Shown here: positions 27,753 to 36,517 of the stretch, piece by piece
Numbering within the stretch: position 1 is the stretch's first letter
How the letters are laid out: each line of letters opens with the position of its first letter
Assembly: GCF_023051105.1 (NCBI RefSeq)
Contig: NZ_JALKIL010000010.1
Location: 62,001 to 126,000, forward strand
Direction: 5' to 3'
Origin: Anaerobiospirillum sp. NML120449
Lineage (GTDB): Bacteria; Pseudomonadota; Gammaproteobacteria; Enterobacterales; Succinivibrionaceae
DNA: 64,000 nt
Notes under the pieces: generated by a model
The model's database searches: none
Told to the model about the DNA's origin: nothing
The model's input: only the letters and a program-made list of their open reading frames with translations
Position numbers and translations under genes: made by a program

Positions 27753-28854
27753 CTACAGGCCCTGCTTGAGGCTGGCCTCAATAAACTGGTCTAAAGAGCC
27801 ATTGAGCACGCTCTGGGTATCACGGCACTCGACGCCGGTACGCAGATCTTTAACGCGGGCATCATCGAGCACATAAGAACGGATCTGGCTGCCCCAGCCG
27901 ATATCGTCCTTGCTGTCCTCAAGGGCCTGCTGCTCGGAGCGCTGTTTGCGCAGCTCCAGCTCATAAAGGCGTGCACGCAGCTGTTTCATGGCCTGATCAC
28001 GGTTCTGGAACTGTGAACGCTCGTTCTGACAGCTGACCACAATGCCTGTTGGCTTGTGGGTAATACGCACGGCAGATTCAGTCTTGTTTACGTGCTGACC
28101 ACCGGCACCTGAGGAGCGGAACACATCCACATCAAGATCAGCCGGATTGATCTCAATCTTGATTTCGTTATCGACTTCAGGATAGGCAAAGGCTGAACAA
28201 AATGAAGTGTGGCGGCGGTTGTTGGAGTCAAAAGGTGACTTGCGGACCAGACGGTGAATACCGGTTTCGGTACGCAGCCAGCCGTAGGCATATGGACCTT
28301 CAAATTTGATGGTAGCGCCCTTGATGCCGGCAACTTCGCCTTCTGACAGGTCGGTTACAGTACATTTAAAGCCATGCTTTTCGCCGAATTTGATATACAT
28401 GCGCATGACCATTTCAGCCCAGTCCTGGGCCTCTGTACCACCTGAACCTGACTGAATATCAAGATAGCAGTCGGAATTGTCATGATCCTGGGAGAACATG
28501 CGCTCGAATTCGAGCCCGGCTACCTTTTTGTCGAGCTCTTCAAGCTCGCGGGCAGCTTCCTCAAGAGTGCTCTCGTCGTTCTCCTCACGGCCCAGTTCGT
28601 GGAGCATGGCCACGTCTTCAAGGCCCTGATCAATTTCCCTGAACATGTTAACAATATGCTCAAGAGTCTGGCGTTCCTTGCCAAGGCTCTGGGCCTGTTC
28701 AGGATTGTTCCATACATCAGGATCCTCAAGCAGTCCGTTTACTTCTTCCAGACGCTCTTTTCTGGCATCCAGATCAAAGATACCCCCTGAGGGTCTGAGC
28801 ACGCTCGCCTATGTCGGCAAGGCGTGTGGTTAAAGATACGTTATCTAACACCAT
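27753..28854 (-). CDS. prfB: Peptide chain release factor 2 with programmed +1 frameshift
   Basis: Terminates translation at UGA and UAA. Translation starts at ATG 28854 and reads 26 codons ending ...TLRGYL before an in-frame UGA at 28776-28774. Skipping one base there continues at Asp ([14 protein letters not shown]) for 340 residues, giving 366 in all (E. coli 365). Domain 3 carries SPF (RKSPFDSNN) for stop-codon reading and [12 protein letters not shown] with the GGQ peptidyl hydrolysis motif. Immediately upstream of lysS, as in E. coli. A naive gene call starting in the shifted frame at 28802 would lose the true N-terminus. Confidence 0.96.
28774..28788 (-). promoter_or_regulatory. RF2 autoregulatory frameshift site
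   Basis: On the minus strand AGG-GGG-TAT-CTT-TGA: an internal Shine-Dalgarno-like AGGGGG, three bases of spacing, slippery CUU and the UGA stop. This is the conserved prfB site: low RF2 slows termination and favours the +1 shift, restoring RF2. Confidence 0.97.
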
Positions 28855-29117
28855 AATCCCTTAAAAATGCGAAAAATACGATAATCAAACAGCCTGTTAT
28901 TATAACAAATTGCCATTGACTGCGCCTGATATACACGGGCAGAGCCCGGAAAAAATGCTAAAATCCGAAGTGTTGCCTGACAGCGGAGCACAGCCCCGTG
29001 CAGGCAGAAAACCATAACATCATGAGCCTCATTTAAGTTACTTTGCCCGGGCTTTGCCCAAGGGGGCATGACAATGAGGTCTGGCTGCCTGCATCAGCCC
29101 TCAAAGCAGTGCTCTGA

Positions 29118-30002
<885 letters not shown>

Positions 30003-30102
30003 TCAGGCAGCACTGTGCAGCGCAGTCACCTGCGCTGCAGGCTGCGCCGGTCCCGGCACGGGCCCCGCAGGGCTGCTGAGACCACCCGGGCCGCCGGCCC
30101 AT

Positions 30103-30143
30103 AAAAAAGGGAGTGATACCTCACTGGTATCACTCCCTTTTTT
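30103..30143. terminator. Bidirectional terminator nadC/alr
   Basis: AAAAAAGGGAGTGATACC (30103-30120) pairs perfectly with 30126-30143 around a TCACT loop, giving A and T tracts on both flanks for the convergent genes. Confidence 0.93.
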
Positions 30144-30225
30144 GCCTGATTTGCAGCAAGGCATGGCCCACCATGGCCATGCCTTGCTGCCGCAGCCGCT
30201 GCGTCGGCCGCAGCTGCGGATGCTG

Positions 30226-31305
30226 TCAGATGCTCTCCATGTTTACACGTGGCATGATGTGGCAGACCAGCTCATATGGAATGGTGCCGCACAGGTTGGC
30301 TACACGCTCAACAGGCAGGCCCTCACCCCAGAGAATTACCTCATCGCCCACCTTGTCCTTAGCATCAGGGCCCAGATCAACAAAGAGCATGTCCATACAC
30401 ACATGGCCTGCAGTAGGAACCATGCGTCCGTTGATGAGCACAGGAGAGCCATTAGGCATGGTGCGCGGATAGCCGTCACCGTAACCTGCGGCCACTACAC
30501 CAAGAACAGTGTCATGAGGGGCTGTCCAGGCTGCGCCATAGCCCACCATGGCGCCCTTTTTGATGCGGCGGGTAGCAATAAGGGAGCTCTTGAGGGTCAT
30601 GACAGGGGTAAGGCCCAGGTCCTCACCTGTTTTGTCAGCATATGGAGAAATGCCGTACATGATGATGCCCGGGCGGACAAAATCGGTGCGGGCTTTAGGC
30701 CAGGAAATGATACCGGCGCTGTTGGCAAGGCACAGATCACCTTTGAAATCTCTGGCTACTTCAAAGAAATACTCTATCTGCTCCTGATTGTAGGCACTCA
30801 TTTCAGGAGTGTCTGCAACGCTTAAATGGGAGATAAGACCAACAGGCTGTACCACATGAGGTGAGCTCTCAAGGCGCTGCTTCATCTGAGCCACTTCATC
30901 GCGTGAGGCGCCCAGACGGTGCATGCCTATGTCTATCTTCAGCCAGGCATGAACAGGGCGTGGTACAGGGGCACTTTCGATGGCGTCAATCTGCTCCTGA
31001 TCGTGAACAGCGGTATAGAAACCCTGTTCGGAAATGGTCACCACATCTTCGGCATTTAAAAAGCCTTCAAGCAGGATTACCGGCTTGGTAATACCGGCCT
31101 GGCGCAGCTCCATGGCCTCAGGCAGACGGGCTACGGCATAGGCATCAACCTTGGGCTCAATGGTCTGTGACACATTGATAAGGCCATGACCGTAGGCATT
31201 GGCTTTGACTACGGCAACGATTTTGGATTGAGGGACCAGGGATTTGATCTTGTCCAGATTGGACAGCAGGGCCTGATGATTGATGACGGCAGTTACTGAT
31301 TTCAT
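30226..31305 (-). CDS. alr: Alanine racemase
   Basis: PLP enzyme making D-alanine for peptidoglycan. Lys34 (VVKANAYGHG) is the PLP lysine; GMHRLG, ANSAGI, RPGIIMYG, MVGYGAAW (catalytic Tyr) and HVCMDM follow the standard order. 359 residues from ATG 31305; the frame is open upstream but MKSVTAVINH is the natural start. It lies downstream of dnaB on the same strand, as in E. coli, but 800 bases of repeats now separate them. Confidence 0.97.
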   Translation of the reverse strand: MKSVTAVINHQALLSNLDKIKSLVPQSKIVAVVKANAYGHGLINVSQTIEPKVDAYAVARLPEAMELRQAGITKPVILLEGFLNAEDVVTISEQGFYTAVHDQEQIDAIESAPVPRPVHAWLKIDIGMHRLGASRDEVAQMKQRLESSPHVVQPVGLISHLSVADTPEMSAYNQEQIEYFFEVARDFKGDLCLANSAGIISWPKARTDFVRPGIIMYGISPYADKTGEDLGLTPVMTLKSSLIATRRIKKGAMVGYGAAWTAPHDTVLGVVAAGYGDGYPRTMPNGSPVLINGRMVPTAGHVCMDMLFVDLGPDAKDKVGDEVILWGEGLPVERVANLCGTIPYELVCHIMPRVNMESI

Positions 31306-31358
31306 CGTAAACAAACAATTGAGCCAAAAGCTTTCCAGCAACACTCAAATCAGGGCGA

Positions 31359-31532
31359 CAGCGCAAAGCAGCCCACTGGCCACAGTACAGCGCAAAGCAA
31401 CCCATGGAGGCACTGCCAGCGCAAAGCCGCCAGCTGGCCACAGTACAGCGCAAAGCAGCCCATAGCGGCACTGCCAGCGCAGGACCTCATATTGGCCACA
31501 GGGCAGCGCAATGGACACAGGACAGTGCAAGG
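31359..31532. repeat. Six direct repeats with exact 29-bp period (58-bp higher-order unit)
   Basis: CAGCGCAAAGC or a close variant starts at 31359, 31388, 31417, 31446, 31475 and 31504. Alternate units share their remaining 18 bases (one class ends GGCCACAGTA, the other GGCACTGC), so the true unit is about 58 bp in three copies. Not a CRISPR: the intervening parts are related to each other. Confidence 0.9.
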
Positions 31533-31863
31533 CCGCTGATGGGGCACTGAGGGCACGGGCCATGGCCTGCTGCAGTATTTAACTGGCAGGGCAGGTGTTG
31601 ATGGAATTGAAGAGAGAGTCAGCCATTTACTGTGCTGAGCCAGGCTGCAGGCCTGGACCGCGCAAGGCACAGCAGCATGAGCACTGAGGCTGTTTCCTGG
31701 TAGAGCGGGCTCTGGTCTCACGGCTTTTGGCCGGTCTTAGGTGGGACCGGGGCAGGGCAATACACAAATGAGCTATTGTACAGGATCCGGGCGTAGTGAT
31801 CTGATCTTAATTGACACTGTGTACAGTAACATGGCTCAAAATCCCCCGGCTTACTTGCAGCGT

Positions 31864-31993
31864 ACAGCCGCTGCCGGCCCGTCTGACCGGGGCAGCCCCA
31901 GATGCGCACAGGCCCTGGTGCAGTGCACAGCCGCTGCCGACCCGTCTGACCGGGGCAGCCCCCAGATGAGCACAGGCCCTGGTGCAGTGCACA
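31864..31993. repeat. Two tandem copies of a 63/64-bp unit
   Basis: Copies begin at 31864 and 31927, and the start of a third appears at 31991. They differ at few positions and share GCCGCTGCCG and CGTCTGACCGGGGCAGCC. Confidence 0.88.
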
Positions 31994-32105
31994 GCTGCAG
32001 CAGGGCCTGTGGGGCCGGGCGTAAGCCCGCGCAGGGTCCAGAAGGGCGCACAGGGCACCTCGGTGCACCGGAACGGCACGCCCAGGCGGGCGGCAGGGGC
32101 GGTTA

Positions 32106-33632
32106 TCAGTAGTTGATAACGTTGGCGGCAGCGCCGCCTGGAACGCCGCCAATGCCCGGAGGTGCTCCTATGCCTGGAGGGGCGCCAATTCCCGGGGCTG
32201 AGCCAGTAGCCAGGGAGTCGTAGTTGGCCTCGGCATAACCCTTGTCATAGAAGGCTGTGTACTCGCCTACGAAGAAGAGCTCGATATCGGAAGTAGCACC
32301 GTTACGGTTCTTACCTATGATCAGGGTGGCCTGATTGGAGTTGTCCTCGCCGCCCTCGCCCTTGGTGTAAACAGATTCACGGTGCAGGAACATAATCATG
32401 TCAGCGTCCTGCTCCAGAGAGCCGGATTCACGCAGGTCGGAGTTTAATGGACGGTGGTCCTTACGGTTATCAACTTCACGGTTGAGCTGCGCCAGAGCAA
32501 TGATAGGCACCTCAAGCTCCTTGGCCAGCATCTTGAGGGAGCGGGAGATTTCACCAATTTCCAGAGTACGGTTGGCTGCCTTGGTCTGGCTGCGCATCAG
32601 CTGCACGTAGTCAATCATGATAACGGACAGGCCGCCGTGTTCCATGTGCAGCTTGCGGGCGCGGGCGCGCAGCTCCAGAGGGGTAATGTCGCCGCTGTCA
32701 TCGATATAGAGCTTGTCGCGGGTTACATTGTCAGTAACGCAGGTCAGCAGCTTGATCTTGCGGACAATATCCATCCACTGGTCGCTTGATACCTCACCTG
32801 CCTTGAGCTTGTTCATGCTGACACGGCCAAAGGTGGAGAGCAGACGCATCAGAATCTGCTCGGTAGGCATTTCAAGGGAGAACACCAGAGCTGGTTTGGT
32901 GATGTTCGGGTTCATGGCCACGTTAGCCACGATATTCATGGCAAAGGAGGTTTTGCCTACTGACGGACGGGCCGCGATGATGTTGAGAGATCCCGGCTGC
33001 AGACCCTGAGTGATATTGTCAAGGTCGGTATAGCCTGTAGGTACGCCTGACATCTTCTGCTCATTTTTGATTTCATCCTGAATCTTCATGAGCAGCTCAA
33101 CAGCCTTAGGCACGGCTGGCTGAGGACCGGTATCGTTCTGATTGGCCGACTCTACCAGTTTGAAAATCAGACCCGAGGCCTCATCGTAGATCTCACGTGC
33201 AGTACGGCCCTCAGGCTGGTAGCACATGTCGATGATGCGCTCGTTAATCTCAATCATGGCGCGGCGCTTGGCCTTGTTGCGGATAATCTGGGCGTACTCG
33301 ATAACAGCTGAGCTTGGTACACCACTGTTGATGATGAGACTGGCTATATAGGAGCGGCCACCTGCCTTGTCCAGAGTGCCATCAGTTTCAAGCTGATCGG
33401 AGAGCACAGTAGGATTGAAGTCATCTGAGCTTGCTGAGCGGGTCAGAATGGCAGCGTAGATAATACGGTTTTTCTCCGAGGCAAATTCCTCAACCTCGAG
33501 AGTTCCTATAGCATCAGAGATGGCAGTAAGCAGAGTTCCTTCCTGGATAATTGCGCCAAGCAGATTGCGCTCGGCATCAAGATCAACTGGAGGATCTTTA
33601 AAAGCAGGCTGATTCAGGTCGAGATCACTCAT
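32106..33632 (-). CDS. dnaB: Replicative DNA helicase
   Basis: Hexameric 5'-3' helicase of the replication fork. N-terminal DnaB domain (DLDAERNLLGAIIQEG, AAILTRSASSDDFNP), a linker, then the RecA-like domain: GLQPGSLNIIAARPSVGKTSFAMNI (Walker A), VFSLEMPTEQILMRLLS, IMIDYVQLMRS (Walker B), ALAQLNREVDNR and RESGSLEQDAD. The C-terminus is unusual: a run of APPGIG repeats before GGVPGGAAANVINY, replacing the short E. coli tail. I prefer ATG 33632 (GGAG seven bases ahead) to ATG 33638, where GGAG would be too close. 508 residues (E. coli 471). Confidence 0.96.
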   Translation of the reverse strand: MSDLDLNQPAFKDPPVDLDAERNLLGAIIQEGTLLTAISDAIGTLEVEEFASEKNRIIYAAILTRSASSDDFNPTVLSDQLETDGTLDKAGGRSYIASLIINSGVPSSAVIEYAQIIRNKAKRRAMIEINERIIDMCYQPEGRTAREIYDEASGLIFKLVESANQNDTGPQPAVPKAVELLMKIQDEIKNEQKMSGVPTGYTDLDNITQGLQPGSLNIIAARPSVGKTSFAMNIVANVAMNPNITKPALVFSLEMPTEQILMRLLSTFGRVSMNKLKAGEVSSDQWMDIVRKIKLLTCVTDNVTRDKLYIDDSGDITPLELRARARKLHMEHGGLSVIMIDYVQLMRSQTKAANRTLEIGEISRSLKMLAKELEVPIIALAQLNREVDNRKDHRPLNSDLRESGSLEQDADMIMFLHRESVYTKGEGGEDNSNQATLIIGKNRNGATSDIELFFVGEYTAFYDKGYAEANYDSLATGSAPGIGAPPGIGAPPGIGGVPGGAAANVINY

Positions 33633-34347
33633 TGCCATTCTCCATTAACAGGTGAAAAAACCAGGACAGTATAGCCACAACTTCAGGTCGGTGCCAGGCC
33701 CATGGACCCACGGTGCGCCCCTGGTATCTTTCCCTGTATTCATGCCAGCGGCCGCCCTCAAAATGACAAATCCTGATATGTGTTATGTCCAGGTTGGGGA
33801 CATGTTTTGGCCTCAATTGCAGCTTTGGACCCAATGCCTGTCCGGGATAATTTTTTTTTCTCAGTGCCGCAGTCAGGCCCTGCAGGGCCACCCGGCTATA
33901 AATTCAATTACGCATGAAATAACGGCCCGCAAGCCTCAAATCACAGCCCCAAAAAAATATACAGCCAGACCCAATAACAGCCGGTCAAATCGCAGTACCG
34001 TAAGACCGGCCATCTCCGCCTGAAAGGCCATCTGTGCTGGCTTTACATCACACACATGCAGCCGCCCTCCTGACGGACATCTCCTGGAGGTGACGGCTCC
34101 TGCTGCCGCAGACGCTGCCTGCATGCCATGAAGCCTCCGGCCACACATCATCAGGCGCTCGGAAGCAGATGGCGGTGGGCCACTGTGGGCTTATGCGGAT
34201 GTCGGAGGGGAGCAATTAACAGAACGGGATGTGCAGAATACAGAAACGACAAAACCCGGCTTCTTTGTTCAAGAACCGATGTTCAATTGTTTGGAGGTGA
34301 TTTATAAAAGAATTTATAAAGGAGGGAGAGACATGCTCTAAAAGAGG
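33633..34347. other. Intergenic gap dnaB-tRNA-Arg
   Basis: No gene found on either strand. Contains a small ATGTCC/GGACAT inverted repeat at 33785-33803 that could lie near the dnaB promoter, an A-rich stretch at 33945-33965, and an AT-rich tail at 34290-34330. No clear T-tract terminator for the tRNAs. Confidence 0.5.
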
Positions 34348-34424
34348 TGGCGCACCCGAAGAGATTCGAACTCCTGACCGATCGGTTCGTAGCCGATTAC
34401 TCTATCCAGCTGAGCTACGGGTGC
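34348..34424 (-). tRNA. tRNA-Arg (ACG), copy 1
   Basis: 77 bases including an encoded CCA. Acceptor GCACCCG pairs with CGGGTGC; D-arm AGCTCAGCTGGATAGAG; anticodon loop CTACGAA with anticodon ACG; T-loop GTTCGAATC. Very close to E. coli tRNA-Arg-ACG, so ACG is presumably edited to ICG by TadA. Downstream member of an identical pair. Confidence 0.98.
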
Positions 34425-34462
34425 GCTGTGTTGACAAACAAAAACATAAAGCAGCGATTTAG

Positions 34463-34539
34463 TGGCGCACCCGAAGAGATTCGAACTCCTGACCGATCGG
34501 TTCGTAGCCGATTACTCTATCCAGCTGAGCTACGGGTGC
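34463..34539 (-). tRNA. tRNA-Arg (ACG), copy 2
   Basis: Same 77-base sequence as the copy 38 bases downstream, including CCA. It is promoter-proximal: a -10 TATAAT and -35 TTGCCA lie 40-70 bases upstream, so the two are probably cut from one precursor. Confidence 0.98.
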
Positions 34540-34579
34540 ATCGTTACTTTGATATGCTTCCGCTTATCAAGTGGCGCCC

Positions 34580-34607
34580 ATTATAGCAAAAAGTTTTGAC
34601 GTGGCAA
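34580..34607 (-). promoter_or_regulatory. Sigma-70 promoter of the tRNA-Arg pair
   Basis: Minus strand: -35 TTGCCA (34607-34602), 16 bases, -10 TATAAT (34585-34580), followed by a GC-rich discriminator GGGCGCC. A GC discriminator is typical of stringently controlled stable-RNA promoters. Confidence 0.85.
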
Positions 34608-34860
34608 GCATTTTTAAAAAAAATTTTACGCCGATTTTGCAAAAGCAGATATGTATGCTTGCAAAAGGCCATGTATATCTGATCCGTAATGCCATACGCA
34701 CCCGTTTTTTTCTAAAGAAAAAACAGCTCCATGACGGCTGCATGAGCACTTTGGTCTTCAACAACCCGGTTCACGCTCCCGAAAACAGCTCTCGCAGCCA
34801 GCATATCACCCTCACCGGTGCACCTGCAGTGCCTTAGAGCTGCGCTGTCAGTGCCAGTTG

Positions 34861-35004
34861 CCTGCAGCAGGATGCTTTATGGGCAGTCAGCATAAGCAAT
34901 GTCCTTGGCCTGCAGCAGGATGCTTTATGGGCAGTCAGCATGAGCAATGTCCTTGGCCTGCAGCAGGATGCTTTATGGGCAGTCAGCATGAGCAATGTCC
35001 CTGA
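34861..35004. repeat. Three tandem copies of a 48-bp unit
   Basis: Units 34861-34908, 34909-34956 and 34957-35004 are nearly identical (one A/G change and a divergent last few bases). Each starts CCTGCAGCAGGATGCTTTAT. Confidence 0.95.
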
Positions 35005-35702
35005 GTGCCCGCAGCTCACAGTACTGTGTCCGGCAGCAAAGAGCAGATAAACTGCTACAGCACCCTCTGGCGCAGTTGAAGGTAAAGTGGCAGCACAGGC
35101 TGTCAGTACGCTCCACCAGGTGGCCTGGCGAGGTCTGCGCATGGCAAGTAATTGGTCAGTGCAGCGAAAGCTCACTGGTCAATGGCAGGGCTGGGGCAGT
35201 GCAGGTGGCAGGACGTGACCTTATGATTGTAATGCAGCAAAGATAATTTATAAAAGTTAAGGTAATGTAACCATGGGGTGCATTTAACTTTACGGCAGAG
35301 GGAATCATGCCGCAGGCAACGCAGCAGGCAGAGAAAGCGGACAGGAAGAGCGGGCAGAGCGGATGAGCAGGCAGACGGTTCATGAGGGCATGCGGTGACT
35401 TGCCTTGCTAAAAGCTGTGTATGACGCAGCACTATGGCTGGGCGTGCAGCCGGGGTGATGGGGTGTGCTGTGAGCGCAGATCTGGCGGTCGGGGTATGGG
35501 ATGGGCTGCTGAGATTCTGGAGTTTGCCGGGACCTGTCTCTGGTAATCTGGAGAGCTGGTTATTTGTGGGCAGTGAGAGAGGGAGATTCTTGTGGCAGGC
35601 TGGTTGTGAGTTGCCCGCAGGGACTGGGCTTAGATGAGTGTCATAGATACAGACATCGGATAATAAAAAAACAGCATGAAGCTGTCTTTTATTTCACATC
35701 GG

Positions 35703-35796
35703 TGGCGGAGAGAAAGGGATTCGAACCCTCGATACAACTTTTTGGTCGTATGCTCCCTTAGCAGGGGAGTACCTTCAGCCTCTCGGTCATCTCTCC
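35703..35796 (-). tRNA. tRNA-Ser (GCU)
   Basis: 94 bases with encoded CCA. Acceptor GGAGAGA pairs with TCTCTCC, anticodon loop CTGCTAA gives anticodon GCU for AGC/AGU codons, and the long variable arm (GCATACGACC...GGTTGTATC-like) marks a class II serine tRNA. T-loop GTTCGAATC. Confidence 0.97.
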
Positions 35797-35812
35797 GCGA
35801 CTGTGTGCGCGC

Positions 35813-35841
35813 ATTATCAGGGTTTTAGCACATGATGTCAA
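35813..35841 (-). promoter_or_regulatory. Sigma-70 promoter of tRNA-Ser
   Basis: Minus strand: consensus -35 TTGACA (35841-35836), 17-base spacer, -10 GATAAT (35818-35813), then GC-rich GCGCGCAC before the tRNA. Confidence 0.88.
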
Positions 35842-36158
35842 GCAATTTCCTTAATATTTTTACATGAATTTAACGACGGAGTGCGTAGCTGCGTGCATGG
35901 CGGCCATATATATGCCTTTCTTCATGTTTTTTCGTCTGGTTAAAAAGAGCCTGGTTATTTGCTGAATGGTGCCTGTTTTTTGGGCGTGCACTCCCGACAC
36001 GCAGTCACCGGTAAGCAGGCATTCATTGGCTGCGTCAATGGGCAGTGATCAGTAGTCAGGCGGTTGCTTTGAGGTGCCAGGTGAGGCGGCGGGCTGACAG
36101 GAGGGTGGTGGCGGGCATGATGGAGGGTGCCAGGGATGCCGGTGGCTGGCTGCCGGGC

Positions 36159-36192
36159 AAAAAAAACGGGCAGCCCCGCATGGGGTGCCCGG
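36159..36192 (-). terminator. Intrinsic terminator after csrA
   Basis: CGGGCA-G-CCCC pairs with GGGG-TGCCCG with one bulged base; eight A bases on the plus strand give a T tract for the minus-strand csrA transcript. Confidence 0.9.
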
Positions 36193-36220
36193 TTTTCCTG
36201 AAGAGGGTGAGATCAGTGCA

Positions 36221-36517
36221 TCAGGAGCGGCCGTCGTGGAGCTCGCCGTCTTGTGCATCGCTCAGAGCGTCGCTCAGAGCGGTACCATCACCTGTCTGGC
36301 TCTGGCAGTCATCATCCTCTTCCTGGCTGTCAGTATCGGCATTAAGTGAGCATGCACTCAGGCGATCACTGCGCAGCAGTGAGTCGCGTATGATTCTGCA
36401 GCTTGACGGGGCTTCAATACCCAGTCTCACCTTGCCTGACTTAAGCTCAACAACGGTAATGGTAATATCCCTTCCGATATGAATTTTCTCACCTTTCTTC
36501 TGGGATATTACGAGCAT
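36221..36517 (-). CDS. csrA: CsrA-family RNA-binding regulator with acidic C-terminal tail
   Basis: Post-transcriptional regulator that binds GGA motifs near ribosome sites. Residues 1-48 align with CsrA (MLVISQKKGEKIHIG, ITVVELKSGKVRLGIEAP). Arg44, central for RNA contact, is present (RIIRD), but the canonical Arg6 is Gln and Arg7 is Lys, and His43 is Ile. The last ~45 residues are Asp/Glu/Ser/Gln-rich (98 residues in total against 61 in E. coli). It starts one base after the alaS stop (TAA-ATG), so it is translationally coupled or co-transcribed; alaS-csrA is the E. coli order. Family call good; binding specificity may be altered. Confidence 0.88.
   Translation of the reverse strand: MLVISQKKGEKIHIGRDITITVVELKSGKVRLGIEAPSSCRIIRDSLLRSDRLSACSLNADTDSQEEDDDCQSQTGDGTALSDALSDAQDGELHDGRS

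Larger units (their letters stand above)
31306..32105. other. Repeat-rich gap alr-dnaB
   Basis: Frames here are open by composition but read as arrays of repeats with no homology. The gap holds the 29/58-bp array (31359-31532) and the 63-bp duplication (31864-31993). It should contain the alr promoter; an AT-rich patch at 31780-31850 with TGTACAGTAACA is not decisive. Confidence 0.6.
34540..35702. other. Intergenic gap between tRNA-Arg pair and tRNA-Ser
   Basis: No gene supported. Holds the tRNA-Arg promoter (34580-34607), the 48-bp triple repeat (34861-35004), an AAAGTTAA/TTAACTTT inverted repeat (35253-35291) with a 23-base interior, and G-rich sequence at 35430-35640. A terminator for tRNA-Ser is not evident. 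Confidence 0.55.
35797..36220. other. Intergenic gap tRNA-Ser/csrA
   Basis: Contains the tRNA-Ser promoter at 35813-35841 and the csrA terminator at 36159-36192. No ORF I trust; the rest is featureless. Confidence 0.6.

Noticed and set aside
31359..31532. Possible CRISPR array
   Set aside because: Only 11 bases are conserved per unit, the intervals fall in two related classes, and no cas genes are present.
34200..34347. Terminator for the tRNA-Arg transcript
   Set aside because: Looked for a hairpin with T tract on the minus strand; only weak, short pairings found.
35253..35291. AAAGTTAA/TTAACTTT inverted repeat as a terminator
   Set aside because: 23-base interior, weak stem, no T tract and no adjacent gene end.
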